Origin: Planctomycetota bacterium
GTDB taxonomy: Bacteria; Planctomycetota; UBA8108; UBA1146
DNA: 64,000 nucleotides
Reading direction: 5' to 3'
Assembly (NCBI GenBank): GCA_014240375.1
Contig: JAAZXB010000001.1
Location: 116,110-180,109 of the forward strand
Within the stretch, counting starts at the first letter, position 1. Every line of letters starts with the position of its first letter. The notes beneath the pieces are model-generated. The model saw nothing but the letters and a program-made list of their open reading frames with translations. It had not been told where the DNA came from and made no database searches. Of the stretch, positions 9,220-17,974 are shown in pieces. The position numbers were made by a program, and so were the translations under genes.

Positions 9220-11411
9220 TCTGACCCCCTTCTGGCACGGCCAAAGAAGTAAGCCAGTCCCGTCTCTGTGATGAGTAGGAGCAGCACCGTCCAGAAGAGC
9301 GGATACCAGATGTCTCCCAGCCCTACTCCCATCGAGTTCTCCTCCAGGTCCGATAGCTGGGACCGATCATGGACCACCGAGGGATACAGGGCAGCAATCT
9401 CTTCAGGAGCAGCCAGCACCAGCGCCCCCTCTTCAGATCTTGTATTGACTGCAAAAGCATCACTTCGTACTTCGCCGGTATCCGCCTCGAATCGGATCTC
9501 GTAGACACCCGGAACCCAGCGACCCGGCACTTCCAATCGGAATGACCTGCGATCTTCCGTCTCCTTCAATGCCAGCGGCACCGCTCCTCCTTCAGGGGTC
9601 AGCATCGTGACCCGAGGAGCATATTGCTCCGACGAGACCTGCTGCAACCAAGGTTGACCTAGAGCCAGATTTCGGCCACCGCCATCTCTGAGGATCAGCC
9701 AGGGAAACGCTTCGTGAAGAAAACAAACATAGGCCGGGGTGATGGGGAAATTACTCCAGTCTCGATCCGCTCCGGTACCAAACACCAGCAGCACTCCACT
9801 CTCATATCCCTTCTGGACCAGAATTGGAGTCGAATCGAAGTCGTCCAGTGACATCAGAACATCCGATTCAGCAACCGGAGAGAGTGGTTTCCGGTGACCG
9901 TGAATCGCCACATCACCGAGGCCCGCTTCCGGGAAACCGGAGAGATACTCCAGCACCGGATGATCGGGACTCTCAATCTGCCAGTGGAAAAAGTTCTGGC
10001 GTCGGCGGTCCTCGATTGCAGGCCCAGGCTCGTAGGGGAACCACCCCGAACCATCTCGCCATGCGTGAGTCGACCAGTTCTCTGGATTCATTCGGGGTCC
10101 GTTGAAGATCAGCACCCCACCACCACGCTTGAGAAAGCCCTCGACCTTCTCCGAAATTTCTTCGCTCATCCGCGAAAAATCAGCGAGCACCAGTACCCGG
10201 GCCTTGGCGAGATCTGCCGAATGGAACCGATCTTCGGGGATCACCTCGACCCTGTATGGAGAAAGGCGCACTCCGGTGGGCCCGACCTCATCATTTCCCA
10301 GCGCGGCGACCAGCCAGTCCGACTCGGATGATTCACTGACGGAGTCCCAGCCGCCGTCCACCACCAGTACATCGACCGCTTCCAGCACCTCGGCAGCAAA
10401 GAATCGGACGTCATCACGATCCAGATCATCACTTCTCAGTCGTACCTCGACCCTCGCCACACCCGGCAGCCTGAAGATGTGCGGAAATGAAATGGTGCGA
10501 CCGTCACCACCCTCGACATCGATCATCCGGCTGCCCTGAACCTCTCCGTCGACCAGGAACTCGACCTCGATTCCAGGCACCATCTCGATTCCACGATTCT
10601 CGATCACCGCCTGAAATGCCACTGGAACATCGGAACTGATCAACCCAGAGGATGGACGCAGAGACACCAGCGAGACATTTCGAGGTCGATCAGGACCCAC
10701 CGGATGCAAGATCAAATCGGCACCAGAGGCATCGAGTCTCTCCAGCGCCTCTCGTAATGCCGGTAGTTCAGTACCATCCTCGGAGAGCCAGTCGGCTCGC
10801 TGGAAATCGGAATAGATGTGAAAGGACCACTTGCCGCCCTGCTCCTTGGAAAAGTTTGCGGCTTCCGAGATCAGGACTTCAGGTGCAAGTGTCAGCCAAC
10901 CGGGGTCGAGTTTTTCGAGATCCCCCAGTATCCCTGCCGGCCCCGCTTCCCCGACCAGTTCTGGTAATGGAATCGGTGTTTCCGCCGGTGGCAATCCTCC
11001 TACCAGCATCGAAGTACGATCCCCGGCTGCCAGCCCGAGCAGTAATTGTCGCGCCTGATCACGCGCGGTTTCCATCGTCGTCCTGCTGGTCTTTCGAGCC
11101 GCTGTACTCCCTGAGGCATCGATGATGACAGCTTCCTGGCGAACCTGCTTCCCGAGGAGGGGAAGAGCATCTGTGGTCAGCGAGGGACGAGCCATCGCCA
11201 TCACGAACAGAAGTAATGCCAGAGTTCTCAGCAGCATCAGCAACCAGTTCTCGAGGCGGAGACGACGTTGATGACGCTTCATCGCCTTGAGCAGGAACTC
11301 CATCGCAGCCCACCGACGACGGCGATATCGCTGACGATTGATCAGGTAAATCACGATCGGTATCATGCCCAGTGCAAGGAAGCCGAGCATGGCGGGGTGG
11401 ATGAAATTCAT
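9216..11411 (-). CDS. BatA N-terminal-domain VWA membrane protein
   Basis: 731 aa. The first 80 residues are the typical BatA module: [20 protein letters not shown], then INRQRYRRRRWAAMEFLLKA and a second helix LLMLLRTLALLLFVMAMA. A VWA-like domain starts at about residue 90 (VIIDASGSTAARKTS). It is followed by beta-sandwich and GATase-like segments (VLVVDGGWDSV, GGGVLIFNGP), and a C-terminal helix (PLFWTVLLLLITETGLAYFF) ends in a basic tail. Together with MoxR and DUF58 it forms the canonical MoxR-Bat core. In other bacteria this core is tied to envelope stress, aerotolerance or protein-complex maturation. The role here is inferred from that family. Start supported by a 4-bp overlap with the DUF58 gene. 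Confidence 0.92.
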   Translation of the reverse strand: MNFIHPAMLGFLALGMIPIVIYLINRQRYRRRRWAAMEFLLKAMKRHQRRLRLENWLLMLLRTLALLLFVMAMARPSLTTDALPLLGKQVRQEAVIIDASGSTAARKTSRTTMETARDQARQLLLGLAAGDRTSMLVGGLPPAETPIPLPELVGEAGPAGILGDLEKLDPGWLTLAPEVLISEAANFSKEQGGKWSFHIYSDFQRADWLSEDGTELPALREALERLDASGADLILHPVGPDRPRNVSLVSLRPSSGLISSDVPVAFQAVIENRGIEMVPGIEVEFLVDGEVQGSRMIDVEGGDGRTISFPHIFRLPGVARVEVRLRSDDLDRDDVRFFAAEVLEAVDVLVVDGGWDSVSESSESDWLVAALGNDEVGPTGVRLSPYRVEVIPEDRFHSADLAKARVLVLADFSRMSEEISEKVEGFLKRGGGVLIFNGPRMNPENWSTHAWRDGSGWFPYEPGPAIEDRRRQNFFHWQIESPDHPVLEYLSGFPEAGLGDVAIHGHRKPLSPVAESDVLMSLDDFDSTPILVQKGYESGVLLVFGTGADRDWSNFPITPAYVCFLHEAFPWLILRDGGGRNLALGQPWLQQVSSEQYAPRVTMLTPEGGAVPLALKETEDRRSFRLEVPGRWVPGVYEIRFEADTGEVRSDAFAVNTRSEEGALVLAAPEEIAALYPSVVHDRSQLSDLEENSMGVGLGDIWYPLFWTVLLLLITETGLAYFFGRARRGSE

Positions 11412-12310
11412 CGCTTGCCACCCACCCTGCGAACCAATGCTTCTCTCAGAACCTGGTCAAATCCTTTGGAACAATCTGCCAACTGGTACTGGATTCCACT
11501 GTTTCTGAAATCCTTCCGTAATCGCCTCATGAATTCACGAATCTCGACCAGGTAGGCTTCTCGAACCGCATCCGGATCTGCCAGTTGTGCGGGCATATCC
11601 TCCAGTCCCTCGAACAAAGTCATCCTGTTGAATGGAAAGTTCAACTCGTCCGGGTCCATGATGTGAAGCACCAGAACATCATGGCCAGCATGCCGAAGTC
11701 TTCGTAGGCCATGGACCAGACGATCTTGATCATCGAAGAGATCAGACAACAAAACGATCAGACAACGACGCTTCAACCGGTCAGAGACTCGACCGAGAAC
11801 TTCCCCGATATCCGTAGCATCTTGACCCGATTGTTGCGCCAGCACGCTGACCAAATCCTGAAGATGGCTACGACTCTGAGAGATCGCTGCTTCCGCCCGA
11901 ATCTTGTCATCGAAGACCAGCGCCCCGACTGCATCTTGTTGCCCCAGAATGAGGTAGGCGAGTGAAACAGCGAGCGTCCTGGCATAATCAAGTTTCGTCA
12001 TCGCTCCCGAACCGTAGGTCATCGACTCGCTGGCATCGAGCACCAGTTGGACCCTGAGATTGGTCTCCTCCTCAAATTGTTTGATGTAGAAGCGATCGGA
12101 ACGGCCAAAGACCTTCCAGTCGATATGCCGGATATCATCCCCAGGGACGTACTCCCGGTGTTCTGCAAACTCCACCGAAGATCCATGGAAGGGGCTTCGG
12201 TGCAGTCCGGTGATGGAGCCCTCGACGATCATCCGAGCACGGACGATCAAGCCCGAGACCTTGGCCAGGGAAGCCGGATCGAGAAGCCTCTGCGACTCAT
12301 CTGACGACAT
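11408..12310 (-). CDS. DUF58 domain-containing protein
   Basis: 300 aa, no membrane segment. The DUF58 hallmark is clear: [20 protein letters not shown] near residues 52-71, followed by a VWA-type MIDAS (LVLDASESM) and [14 protein letters not shown]. The length is typical for DUF58 proteins of MoxR operons. It overlaps moxR by 14 bp and the BatA-like gene by 4 bp. DUF58 proteins are thought to act as VWA-containing partners of MoxR AAA+ ATPases. That partnership is family knowledge. The substrate in this organism is not known. Confidence 0.94.
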   Translation of the reverse strand: MSSDESQRLLDPASLAKVSGLIVRARMIVEGSITGLHRSPFHGSSVEFAEHREYVPGDDIRHIDWKVFGRSDRFYIKQFEEETNLRVQLVLDASESMTYGSGAMTKLDYARTLAVSLAYLILGQQDAVGALVFDDKIRAEAAISQSRSHLQDLVSVLAQQSGQDATDIGEVLGRVSDRLKRRCLIVLLSDLFDDQDRLVHGLRRLRHAGHDVLVLHIMDPDELNFPFNRMTLFEGLEDMPAQLADPDAVREAYLVEIREFMRRLRKDFRNSGIQYQLADCSKGFDQVLREALVRRVGGKR

Positions 12311-13430
12311 GCGCCGCCGTTTCTTCGAGTAATTTGCGAATGATGTCGTCGGAACTGACTCCCTCTGCTTCTGCTGCGAAGTTGGTCACGATCCGGTGAC
12401 GAAGAACAGGCAAGGCGACCCTGCGGATGTCATCACCGGTCACATGGGGACGGCCATTGAGGACCGCATTCGCCTTCGCGCCCAGAACCAGGTACTGGCC
12501 TGCGCGAGGTCCCGCTCCCCACTCGACATGACGGCGGACGAAATCGGGAGTTTCTTCCGTTCGAACACGGGTCGCCCGAGTCAATCTCAAGGCGTAGCGA
12601 ATCAGATCATCCGCAATCGGGACGCCTCGAACCAACGCCTGCAACTCGAGGATTCGTTTTCCGTCCAGCACCGACTCCACCTCGGCCTCATTTCCTCCTG
12701 TGGTGCGCTGCATGATTTCCAGTTCCTCATCCGAATTGGGATAATCGACGCTGATGTTGAACATGAATCGGTCCAGTTGCGCTTCGGGAAGGGGGTAGGT
12801 CCCTTCCTGCTCGATGGGGTTCTGGGTCGCAAGTACGAAAAAGGGTGGAGTGAGTGGATGGCGGTTACCGCCCACCGTGACTTGCTTCTCCTGCATCGCC
12901 TCGAGAAGTGCAGCCTGAGTCTTGGGTGGTGTCCGGTTGATTTCGTCTGCCAGTACAACGTTGGCAAAAATCGGTCCTGGCACGAAACGGAACACCCGGT
13001 CTCCCGTTTCAGAATCGGACTGGATCACCTCGGTGCCAGTGATATCACTCGGCATCAGATCCGGAGTGAACTGGATCCTGTTGAAGGTGAGAGAGAGTGC
13101 CCGAGCCAGTGTGCTGATGAGAAGTGTCTTTGCGAGACCCGGAACCCCGACCAGCAAACAGTGGCCGCCAGAGAGTAATGACAGCAGCAACTGATCGATG
13201 ACCTCTTCCTGGCCGACGATGACCTTTCCCAGTTGTCGACGCAATTCATCGACTGCCTGCTGAATCTGAGCGATGGTGTCTTCACTCACCTCCGCGTCTT
13301 CACTCACCTCCGCGTCTTCATCCGCCTCTGCGGCTTCATCCGAGGACGACGGGTCGCTGGGAAAGGCCAACTCGCCAGAATCTTCTCCCGGCTCGCTGCC
13401 CTCATCTGGACGATCATCTGCGCTGGTCAT
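12297..13430 (-). CDS. MoxR-family AAA+ ATPase
   Basis: 377 aa. I chose the ATG at 13430, which has a GAGGA Shine-Dalgarno about 6 nt upstream. The ORF track runs 27 codons further without such support. After an acidic low-complexity N-terminus (about residues 1-60) comes a complete MoxR core. Walker A is GVPGLAKT, Walker B is [20 protein letters not shown], sensor 1 is [21 protein letters not shown], and a C-terminal lid follows. MoxR ATPases are chaperone-like remodelers that work with VWA proteins, three of which follow in this operon. The acidic N-terminal tail contains an in-frame 18-bp duplication (EDAEVS twice) and is longer than in typical MoxR proteins. First gene of the operon. Confidence 0.95.
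   Translation of the reverse strand: MTSADDRPDEGSEPGEDSGELAFPSDPSSSDEAAEADEDAEVSEDAEVSEDTIAQIQQAVDELRRQLGKVIVGQEEVIDQLLLSLLSGGHCLLVGVPGLAKTLLISTLARALSLTFNRIQFTPDLMPSDITGTEVIQSDSETGDRVFRFVPGPIFANVVLADEINRTPPKTQAALLEAMQEKQVTVGGNRHPLTPPFFVLATQNPIEQEGTYPLPEAQLDRFMFNISVDYPNSDEELEIMQRTTGGNEAEVESVLDGKRILELQALVRGVPIADDLIRYALRLTRATRVRTEETPDFVRRHVEWGAGPRAGQYLVLGAKANAVLNGRPHVTGDDIRRVALPVLRHRIVTNFAAEAEGVSSDDIIRKLLEETAAHVVR
13279..13332. repeat. 18-bp tandem repeat inside moxR
   Basis: tcttcactcacctccgcg occurs at 13279-13296 and 13297-13314, with a third diverged copy at 13315-13332. It encodes an EDAEVS-type acidic repeat in the MoxR N-terminal tail. The unit length is a multiple of three, so the frame is kept. 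Confidence 0.93.
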
Positions 13431-13500
13431 GTAGTTTCCTCGTTCCTGGGTCTGGCCAAACGGCGGCTCTTCTTGCCGGGGCAATACCTGCAAGATGGTT

Positions 13501-13527
13501 CCTGGGGACAATTAATGACACCCCAGG
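13501..13527 (-). promoter_or_regulatory. Inverted repeat in moxR leader (possible operator or hairpin)
   Basis: CCTGGGG and CCCCAGG form perfect 7-bp arms around a 13-nt AT-rich centre (acaattaatgaca). It lies about 70 bp upstream of the chosen moxR start. It could be a protein-binding dyad or an RNA hairpin in the leader of the 13-kb operon. No T-run follows on the minus strand, so a terminator is unlikely. Confidence 0.4.
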
Positions 13528-13650
13528 TGGATGGGTCCTCTGGTCCGTGAAAGATAAAGGGTACCGATTCCCGAGGAAACCTACCGTGATGACTGAATTG
13601 GCTCCCATCTACTGCTCTCGCCCCCTCTCGACTCTCCTGCCCGGGTCTCG

Positions 13651-13678
13651 TTGACTTGGATCCTGCCACCCCTAAACT
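13651..13678 (+). promoter_or_regulatory. Candidate sigma70-type promoter for guaB
   Basis: TTGACT at 13651-13656 and TAAACT at 13673-13678 are separated by 16 bp. The -35 box matches 5 of 6 consensus bases and the -10 box 4 of 6. It would give a 5' UTR of about 140 nt before the guaB ATG. Prediction by eye only. Confidence 0.4.
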
Positions 13679-13825
13679 CTGTCCACTGCCCCTTCCAACG
13701 AAATGTCGCCACGGGGTGGTTCCGTCGGATTGTCCGACCGGGAACCTCCCGATCGGCCTGTTTCCTGCCGGAAGAGCGACCTCGAAAGAGTTCCTGCCAA
13801 AAGCAGGGAAAGACGAGGGGGTCTC

Positions 13826-15334
13826 ATGACCGACGGAATGAACGCTCGGGAACTGTTCCAGTCCCACAGCAGCCTCACCTATGACGACATCATCATCTTG
13901 CCCGGATACATCGATTTCGGCGCTCAGGATGTGCAACTTCAGACCAAGATCACCCGTGAAATTGAGCTCGCGGCCCCGCTCTGCTCTTCACCGATGGACA
14001 CCGTCACGGAGACCGAGATGGCCGTGAACTTGGCCTTGCTCGGGGGCATTGGTTTCATTCACTACAACAACACCATCGAGCAACAATCTCGCATGGTCCG
14101 CCGGGTGAAGAGATTCGAGAACGGATTCATCACCGAACCGGTCGTTCTCAGCCCCGCCCACAGCATCCACGATGTGGACGAGATTCGCTCCAAGAATGGT
14201 TTCTCAGGGATTCCCATCACCGAAGATGGAACACTGAGTACCAAGTTGGTGGGCATCGTCACCAATCGGGATGTCGATTTCGAGCAGGATCGGTCGACCT
14301 TGCTGCGCGACGTGATGACCACCAACCTGATCACCGCCCCCAAGGGAGTAACTCTCAGAGATGCCAACCAGATGTTACGCGATTCGAAACGAGGAAAATT
14401 ACCGATCATCGACGAAAATGGGCGCCTCGCCGCTCTCGTTTCCCGCACCGACATCATGAAGAACCGAGAGTTTCCCGATGCCTCGAAGAGTGTCGATAAG
14501 CAACTGATGGTCGGAGCCGCTCTGTCCACTCGCCCCGAGGATCGTGAGCGACTGGAGGCGCTGGTCGAGGCCGGAGTCGATGTCGTTGTGATCGATAGCG
14601 CCCAGGGCCACTCGGTCTATCAGGTCGAGATGCTGAGGTATATCAAGGAGACCTACCCCGACCTCCAGGTGATCGCCGGCAACGTGGTCACTCAGAACCA
14701 GTGTGCAGCACTGATCCAGGCAGGAGCCGACGGAATCCGCGTAGGAATGGGACCAGGCTCCATCTGCACCACCCAGGAAACGATGGCGGTCGGTCGCGGT
14801 CAGGCAGCTGCGGTCTATCACTGCTCACAACACTGCAGGGAACAGGGTGTTCCGGTGATCGCCGACGGCGGAGTGCGCGATATCGGACATATCGTCAAGG
14901 CGTTATCGATGGGCGCCTCTGCAGTGATGATGGGATTGATGTTTTCAGGATCCTCGGAAACTCCCGGTGAGTACTTCTACCAGAATGGCGTACGGCTGAA
15001 ACGATACCGTGGAATGGCCTCGATCGAGGCGATGGATGCAGGTGGTGGAAAGAGATACTTCGCCGAAGATGAACCGGTTCGAGTGGCTCAAGGCGTCTCC
15101 GGCATGGTGATGGACAAGGGCTCGATCCGAAACCTGGTGCCTTACCTGTGTCAGGGCTTGAAGCACGCGTTCCAGGATATCGGGGTCAAGAACCTCGAGA
15201 CACTGCACACGATCCTCAACAGCGGCGATCTGTGCTTTGAAACCAGAACTCAATCCGCTCAGCAAGAGGGTGGAGTTCATGACATGTATTCCTACGAGAA
15301 GCCTGCACTCGGCACCCGAGAGCGTGTCGAGTAA
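13826..15334 (+). CDS. guaB: Inosine-5'-monophosphate dehydrogenase (eukaryote-type)
   Basis: 502 aa from the ATG at 13826, which follows GAGGGGG at proper spacing. The track ORF starts 41 codons earlier without support. It converts IMP to XMP with NAD+ in GMP synthesis, in the cytoplasm. The catalytic barrel is interrupted by a CBS pair (about residues 110-215). The active-site loop GMGPGSICTTQE and ADGGVRDIGHIVKAL are intact. Several blocks resemble animal/fungal IMPDH as I remember it rather than E. coli GuaB: ILPGYIDF, FITEPVVLSP, the TQE after the catalytic-Cys loop, DKGSIRNLVPYL, and the C-terminal SAQQEGGVHDMYSYEK. guaA follows 24 bp downstream. Confidence 0.96.
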   Translation: MTDGMNARELFQSHSSLTYDDIIILPGYIDFGAQDVQLQTKITREIELAAPLCSSPMDTVTETEMAVNLALLGGIGFIHYNNTIEQQSRMVRRVKRFENGFITEPVVLSPAHSIHDVDEIRSKNGFSGIPITEDGTLSTKLVGIVTNRDVDFEQDRSTLLRDVMTTNLITAPKGVTLRDANQMLRDSKRGKLPIIDENGRLAALVSRTDIMKNREFPDASKSVDKQLMVGAALSTRPEDRERLEALVEAGVDVVVIDSAQGHSVYQVEMLRYIKETYPDLQVIAGNVVTQNQCAALIQAGADGIRVGMGPGSICTTQETMAVGRGQAAAVYHCSQHCREQGVPVIADGGVRDIGHIVKALSMGASAVMMGLMFSGSSETPGEYFYQNGVRLKRYRGMASIEAMDAGGGKRYFAEDEPVRVAQGVSGMVMDKGSIRNLVPYLCQGLKHAFQDIGVKNLETLHTILNSGDLCFETRTQSAQQEGGVHDMYSYEKPALGTRERVE

Positions 15335-15358
15335 CCACGAGATCCGAGAGGAGGCCTG

Positions 15359-16915
15359 GTGGCCTCGGAAATCAGCAACCAATTCTGTGCGATACTCGAT
15401 TTTGGATCGCAGTACAGCCAACTGATCGCCCGGCGCGTTCGCGAAAATCGCGTCTACTGCGAGATCCTTCCTTGCACCACTACTGCAGAGGACCTGAAGG
15501 CTCTCGGGGTTCAGGGAGTCATCCTCAGTGGCGGCCCTTGTGGGGTCTACGATGATGATGCGCCGACCTTTGACGCTGCCATCCTCGAACTGGATTGCCC
15601 GGTGCTGGGAATCTGCTACGGCATGCAGGTGGCATGCCAGGCATCCGGTGGGCAGGTCACTCCCTCCCAGGAGCGAGAGTACGGTGACACCACCATCTTC
15701 CTCAACGAGCCTGACAATCCGATTTTTCACGGCTGTGACGGGCGAATGCAGGTGTGGATGAGCCATGGAGATCGAGTCAACGAGATCTCTTCCGAAATGG
15801 TCCCCATCGCCCACACCGAGAACACTCCTCTGGCAGCAGTTTACGACCCAAATCATCAATTCTGGGGACTACAATTCCATCCCGAAGTGACCCACACCCG
15901 TGATGAAGGAAAAATCCTCAACAACTTCCTCTACCGCATTTGCCGCTTTTCTGGTGACTGGGAAATCCAGAACTATGTCTCCCGAGCGATCGAGGAGATC
16001 CGCGAGAAAGTCGGCACCGACAAGGTGATCTGCGCACTCTCGGGAGGAGTCGACTCCTCGGTGGTTGCCATGTTGATTCACAAGGCGATCGGCGATCAGT
16101 TGACTTGCTTCTTCATCGACAATGGCGTTCTCCGCCAGGGTGAAGCGGAACAGGTTTGTGAGGTATTCGGAAATCAGTTCGGACTCGACTTCCGCTTCAT
16201 CGATGCGAGCGATCGATTTCTCGAGCGACTCTCAGGAGTTACCGATCCGGAGGAGAAACGAAAGAAAATTGGTCACCAGTTCATCGAAGAATTCCGTGAG
16301 GCGGCCAAGAAGTTCAAGGGCGCCCGATTCCTCGCCCAGGGGACTCTCTACCCTGACGTGATCGAAAGCGTCAGCCCCTTCGAAGGTCCATCCGCCACCA
16401 TCAAGAGCCACCACAATGTCGGCGGATTGCCGGACGATCTCGACTTCGAGTTGATTGAACCACTACGATTCCTGTTCAAGGATGAGGCCAGGGTAATCGG
16501 TAAGGAAGTGGGCCTGCCCGATGAGATCATCCAGCGCCAACCATTTCCCGGACCAGGACTGGGGATCCGCATCGTCGGGGAGGTCACCCGGGATCGCCTG
16601 GAGATTCTTCGAGCTGCAGATGCCATCGTCCAGGAGGAGTTAAGAGGCTGGAGTCGATTCCGTGACATCTGGCAGGGATTCGCAGTGCTCTTGCCGGTCC
16701 GTTCGGTGGGAGTGCAAGGGGATCAGCGCACCTACGATTGCACTGCTGCCCTGAGAATTGTCGAATCCACCGATGGCATGACCGCCAACTGGATGCTTCC
16801 CCCGCAGGAGGTGCTCGCACGAATTTCAAACCGCATCTGCAACGAGGTGCAAGGAATCAATAGAGTGGTTCTCGACATCTCCAGCAAGCCTCCATCGACC
16901 ATCGAATGGGAGTGA
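15359..16915 (+). CDS. guaA: GMP synthase (glutamine-hydrolysing)
   Basis: 518 aa, GTG start with GAGAGGAGG just upstream. It aminates XMP to GMP using glutamine and ATP. The N-terminal class I GATase carries GICYGMQ (catalytic Cys) and QFHPEVTHT (His/Glu of the triad). The ATP-pyrophosphatase domain begins near residue 215 with the PP-loop ALSGGVDSSV. The C-terminal dimerisation domain contains RQPFPGPGLGIRI and ends in KPPSTIEWE, as in typical bacterial GuaA. Length is normal. It lies directly after guaB, so the two steps from IMP to GMP are co-transcribed. Confidence 0.98.
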   Translation: MASEISNQFCAILDFGSQYSQLIARRVRENRVYCEILPCTTTAEDLKALGVQGVILSGGPCGVYDDDAPTFDAAILELDCPVLGICYGMQVACQASGGQVTPSQEREYGDTTIFLNEPDNPIFHGCDGRMQVWMSHGDRVNEISSEMVPIAHTENTPLAAVYDPNHQFWGLQFHPEVTHTRDEGKILNNFLYRICRFSGDWEIQNYVSRAIEEIREKVGTDKVICALSGGVDSSVVAMLIHKAIGDQLTCFFIDNGVLRQGEAEQVCEVFGNQFGLDFRFIDASDRFLERLSGVTDPEEKRKKIGHQFIEEFREAAKKFKGARFLAQGTLYPDVIESVSPFEGPSATIKSHHNVGGLPDDLDFELIEPLRFLFKDEARVIGKEVGLPDEIIQRQPFPGPGLGIRIVGEVTRDRLEILRAADAIVQEELRGWSRFRDIWQGFAVLLPVRSVGVQGDQRTYDCTAALRIVESTDGMTANWMLPPQEVLARISNRICNEVQGINRVVLDISSKPPSTIEWE

Positions 16916-16924
16916 AATATTTCA

Positions 16925-17029
16925 TTGTCAATATTTGGAATACTCATAGCGCTCCTCGTCATTATTTTCGTGATCGGGATCATCTTGATCCTATCCGGCG
17001 GAGGTAATGATCGTGACGGATTGGATTGA
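16925..17029 (+). CDS. Possible 34-aa single-pass membrane protein
   Basis: Not in the ORF track. A TTG-initiated frame between guaA and ribH reads SIFGILIALLVIIFVIGIIL, then a short polar tail (SGGGNDRDGLD), and stops inside the ribH start region. It is a near-perfect transmembrane helix without interruption. A GGGAG lies 12 nt before the TTG; an ATT codon at 16919 would be better spaced. It could be a real small membrane protein translationally coupled to ribH, or chance hydrophobic coding. I recognise no family. Confidence 0.35.
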   Translation: MSIFGILIALLVIIFVIGIILILSGGGNDRDGLD

Positions 17030-17537
17030 TTCTGTGACCGCACTTTCTCAGGGTTCTCTTGAGGGAACTGGTTTAAAGATCGCCATAGTCGTTTCACGAT
17101 TCAGTGGAGAACCATGTCAACGGTTGCTCGATGGAGCTCTCGAGCGGTTGATGGAACTCGGCACCTCCCAGCAAGACATCGATGTGACCTCGGTTCCCGG
17201 TGCGTTCGAGATTCCCATCGTCGCAACGGAACTGAGCAGAGGCCGCCCCAGGAAATACGATGCGATCATCACTCTGGGTTGCGTCATCCGAGGCGAAACC
17301 CCTCACTTCGATTTCGTTGCTGGTCCCTGCGCAGATGCGCTGATGAAACTACAGAGTTGTGAAAGTCCCTCGATTGCTCTCCAGCAACCTCCCATCATCT
17401 TTGGAGTCTTGACCACCGATGATCGGGCGCAGGCACTGGCTCGCAGTGGTGGCGATCGGGGACACAAGGGCAGAGAATGTGCTGAATCCGCCATCGAAAT
17501 GGCTCAGTTGCTCAAAAAGATCCGGAGTTCAAGGTAA
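17013..17537 (+). CDS. ribH: 6,7-dimethyl-8-ribityllumazine synthase
   Basis: 174 aa from GTG 17013, which has GGAGG 8 nt upstream. The ATG at 17007 lies only 2 nt after the same GGAGG and is less likely. It condenses 5-amino-6-ribitylamino-uracil with 3,4-dihydroxybutanone phosphate in riboflavin synthesis. Family blocks: VPGAFEIPIVATEL, TLGCVIRGETPHFDFV (with the catalytic His) and IIFGVLTTDDRAQALARSGG followed by RGHKGRECAESAIEM. Its stop overlaps the nusB start by one base (TAATG). The ribH-nusB pairing is a common bacterial arrangement. Confidence 0.96.
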   Translation: MTDWIDSVTALSQGSLEGTGLKIAIVVSRFSGEPCQRLLDGALERLMELGTSQQDIDVTSVPGAFEIPIVATELSRGRPRKYDAIITLGCVIRGETPHFDFVAGPCADALMKLQSCESPSIALQQPPIIFGVLTTDDRAQALARSGGDRGHKGRECAESAIEMAQLLKKIRSSR

Positions 17538-17974
17538 TGACCAGTAGTACCGGCCCAAGACGTAAAGCCAGAGAGCTGGCACTCCAGTGCCTTCACCAGT
17601 GGGACCAGCAGGGCCATGAGGCTTCTCTCGAGATCGTCGAGGAAGTGATGGACAGCCTCGGTGCCGAGGAAGAAATTCGTCCTCATGCTCGTGTCATCCT
17701 GGCGGCATACTGGGAGCGACCGGCCGAAATCGACGAGTGGATCGATTCGGCCAGTGAAAACTGGCGAATGAGCCGCATGGCAGTGATCGATCGCAATGTA
17801 CTGCGGATCGCAGCAACAGAACTTCGCTGGATTGAAGATGTTCCGGCACGCGTTGCCATCGATGAAGCGATTGAAATCGTTCGAAGATTTTCTACCGAGA
17901 GTTCGACTTCCTTCGTCAATGGCATCCTGGACAAATTGCTGAAGGAATCGGAGAAAGCAGATGATCCTAGGTAA
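17537..17974 (+). CDS. nusB: Transcription antitermination factor NusB
   Basis: 145 aa. All-helical protein with the NusB blocks RRKARELALQCLHQWD at the N-terminus, MAVIDRNVLRIAATELRW in the middle, and ARVAIDEAIEIVRRFSTESS then FVNGILDKLL at the C-terminus. NusB binds boxA RNA with NusE (S10) to prevent termination in rRNA operons. ATG overlaps the ribH stop, and the 3' end overlaps ftsY by 14 bp, so ribH-nusB-ftsY are probably translationally coupled. Confidence 0.95.
   Translation: MTSSTGPRRKARELALQCLHQWDQQGHEASLEIVEEVMDSLGAEEEIRPHARVILAAYWERPAEIDEWIDSASENWRMSRMAVIDRNVLRIAATELRWIEDVPARVAIDEAIEIVRRFSTESSTSFVNGILDKLLKESEKADDPR

Larger units (their letters stand above)
13431..13825. other. 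Divergent intergenic region moxR / guaB (395 bp)
   Basis: No credible gene. On the moxR side it holds a 27-bp inverted repeat (13501-13527) and on the guaB side a sigma70-like promoter (13651-13678). ORFs called here on either strand have no Shine-Dalgarno sequence or recognisable product. Confidence 0.7.

Noticed and set aside
14945-15859. 304-aa minus-strand ORF across guaB-guaA
   Set aside because: Antisense shadow of two strongly conserved genes.
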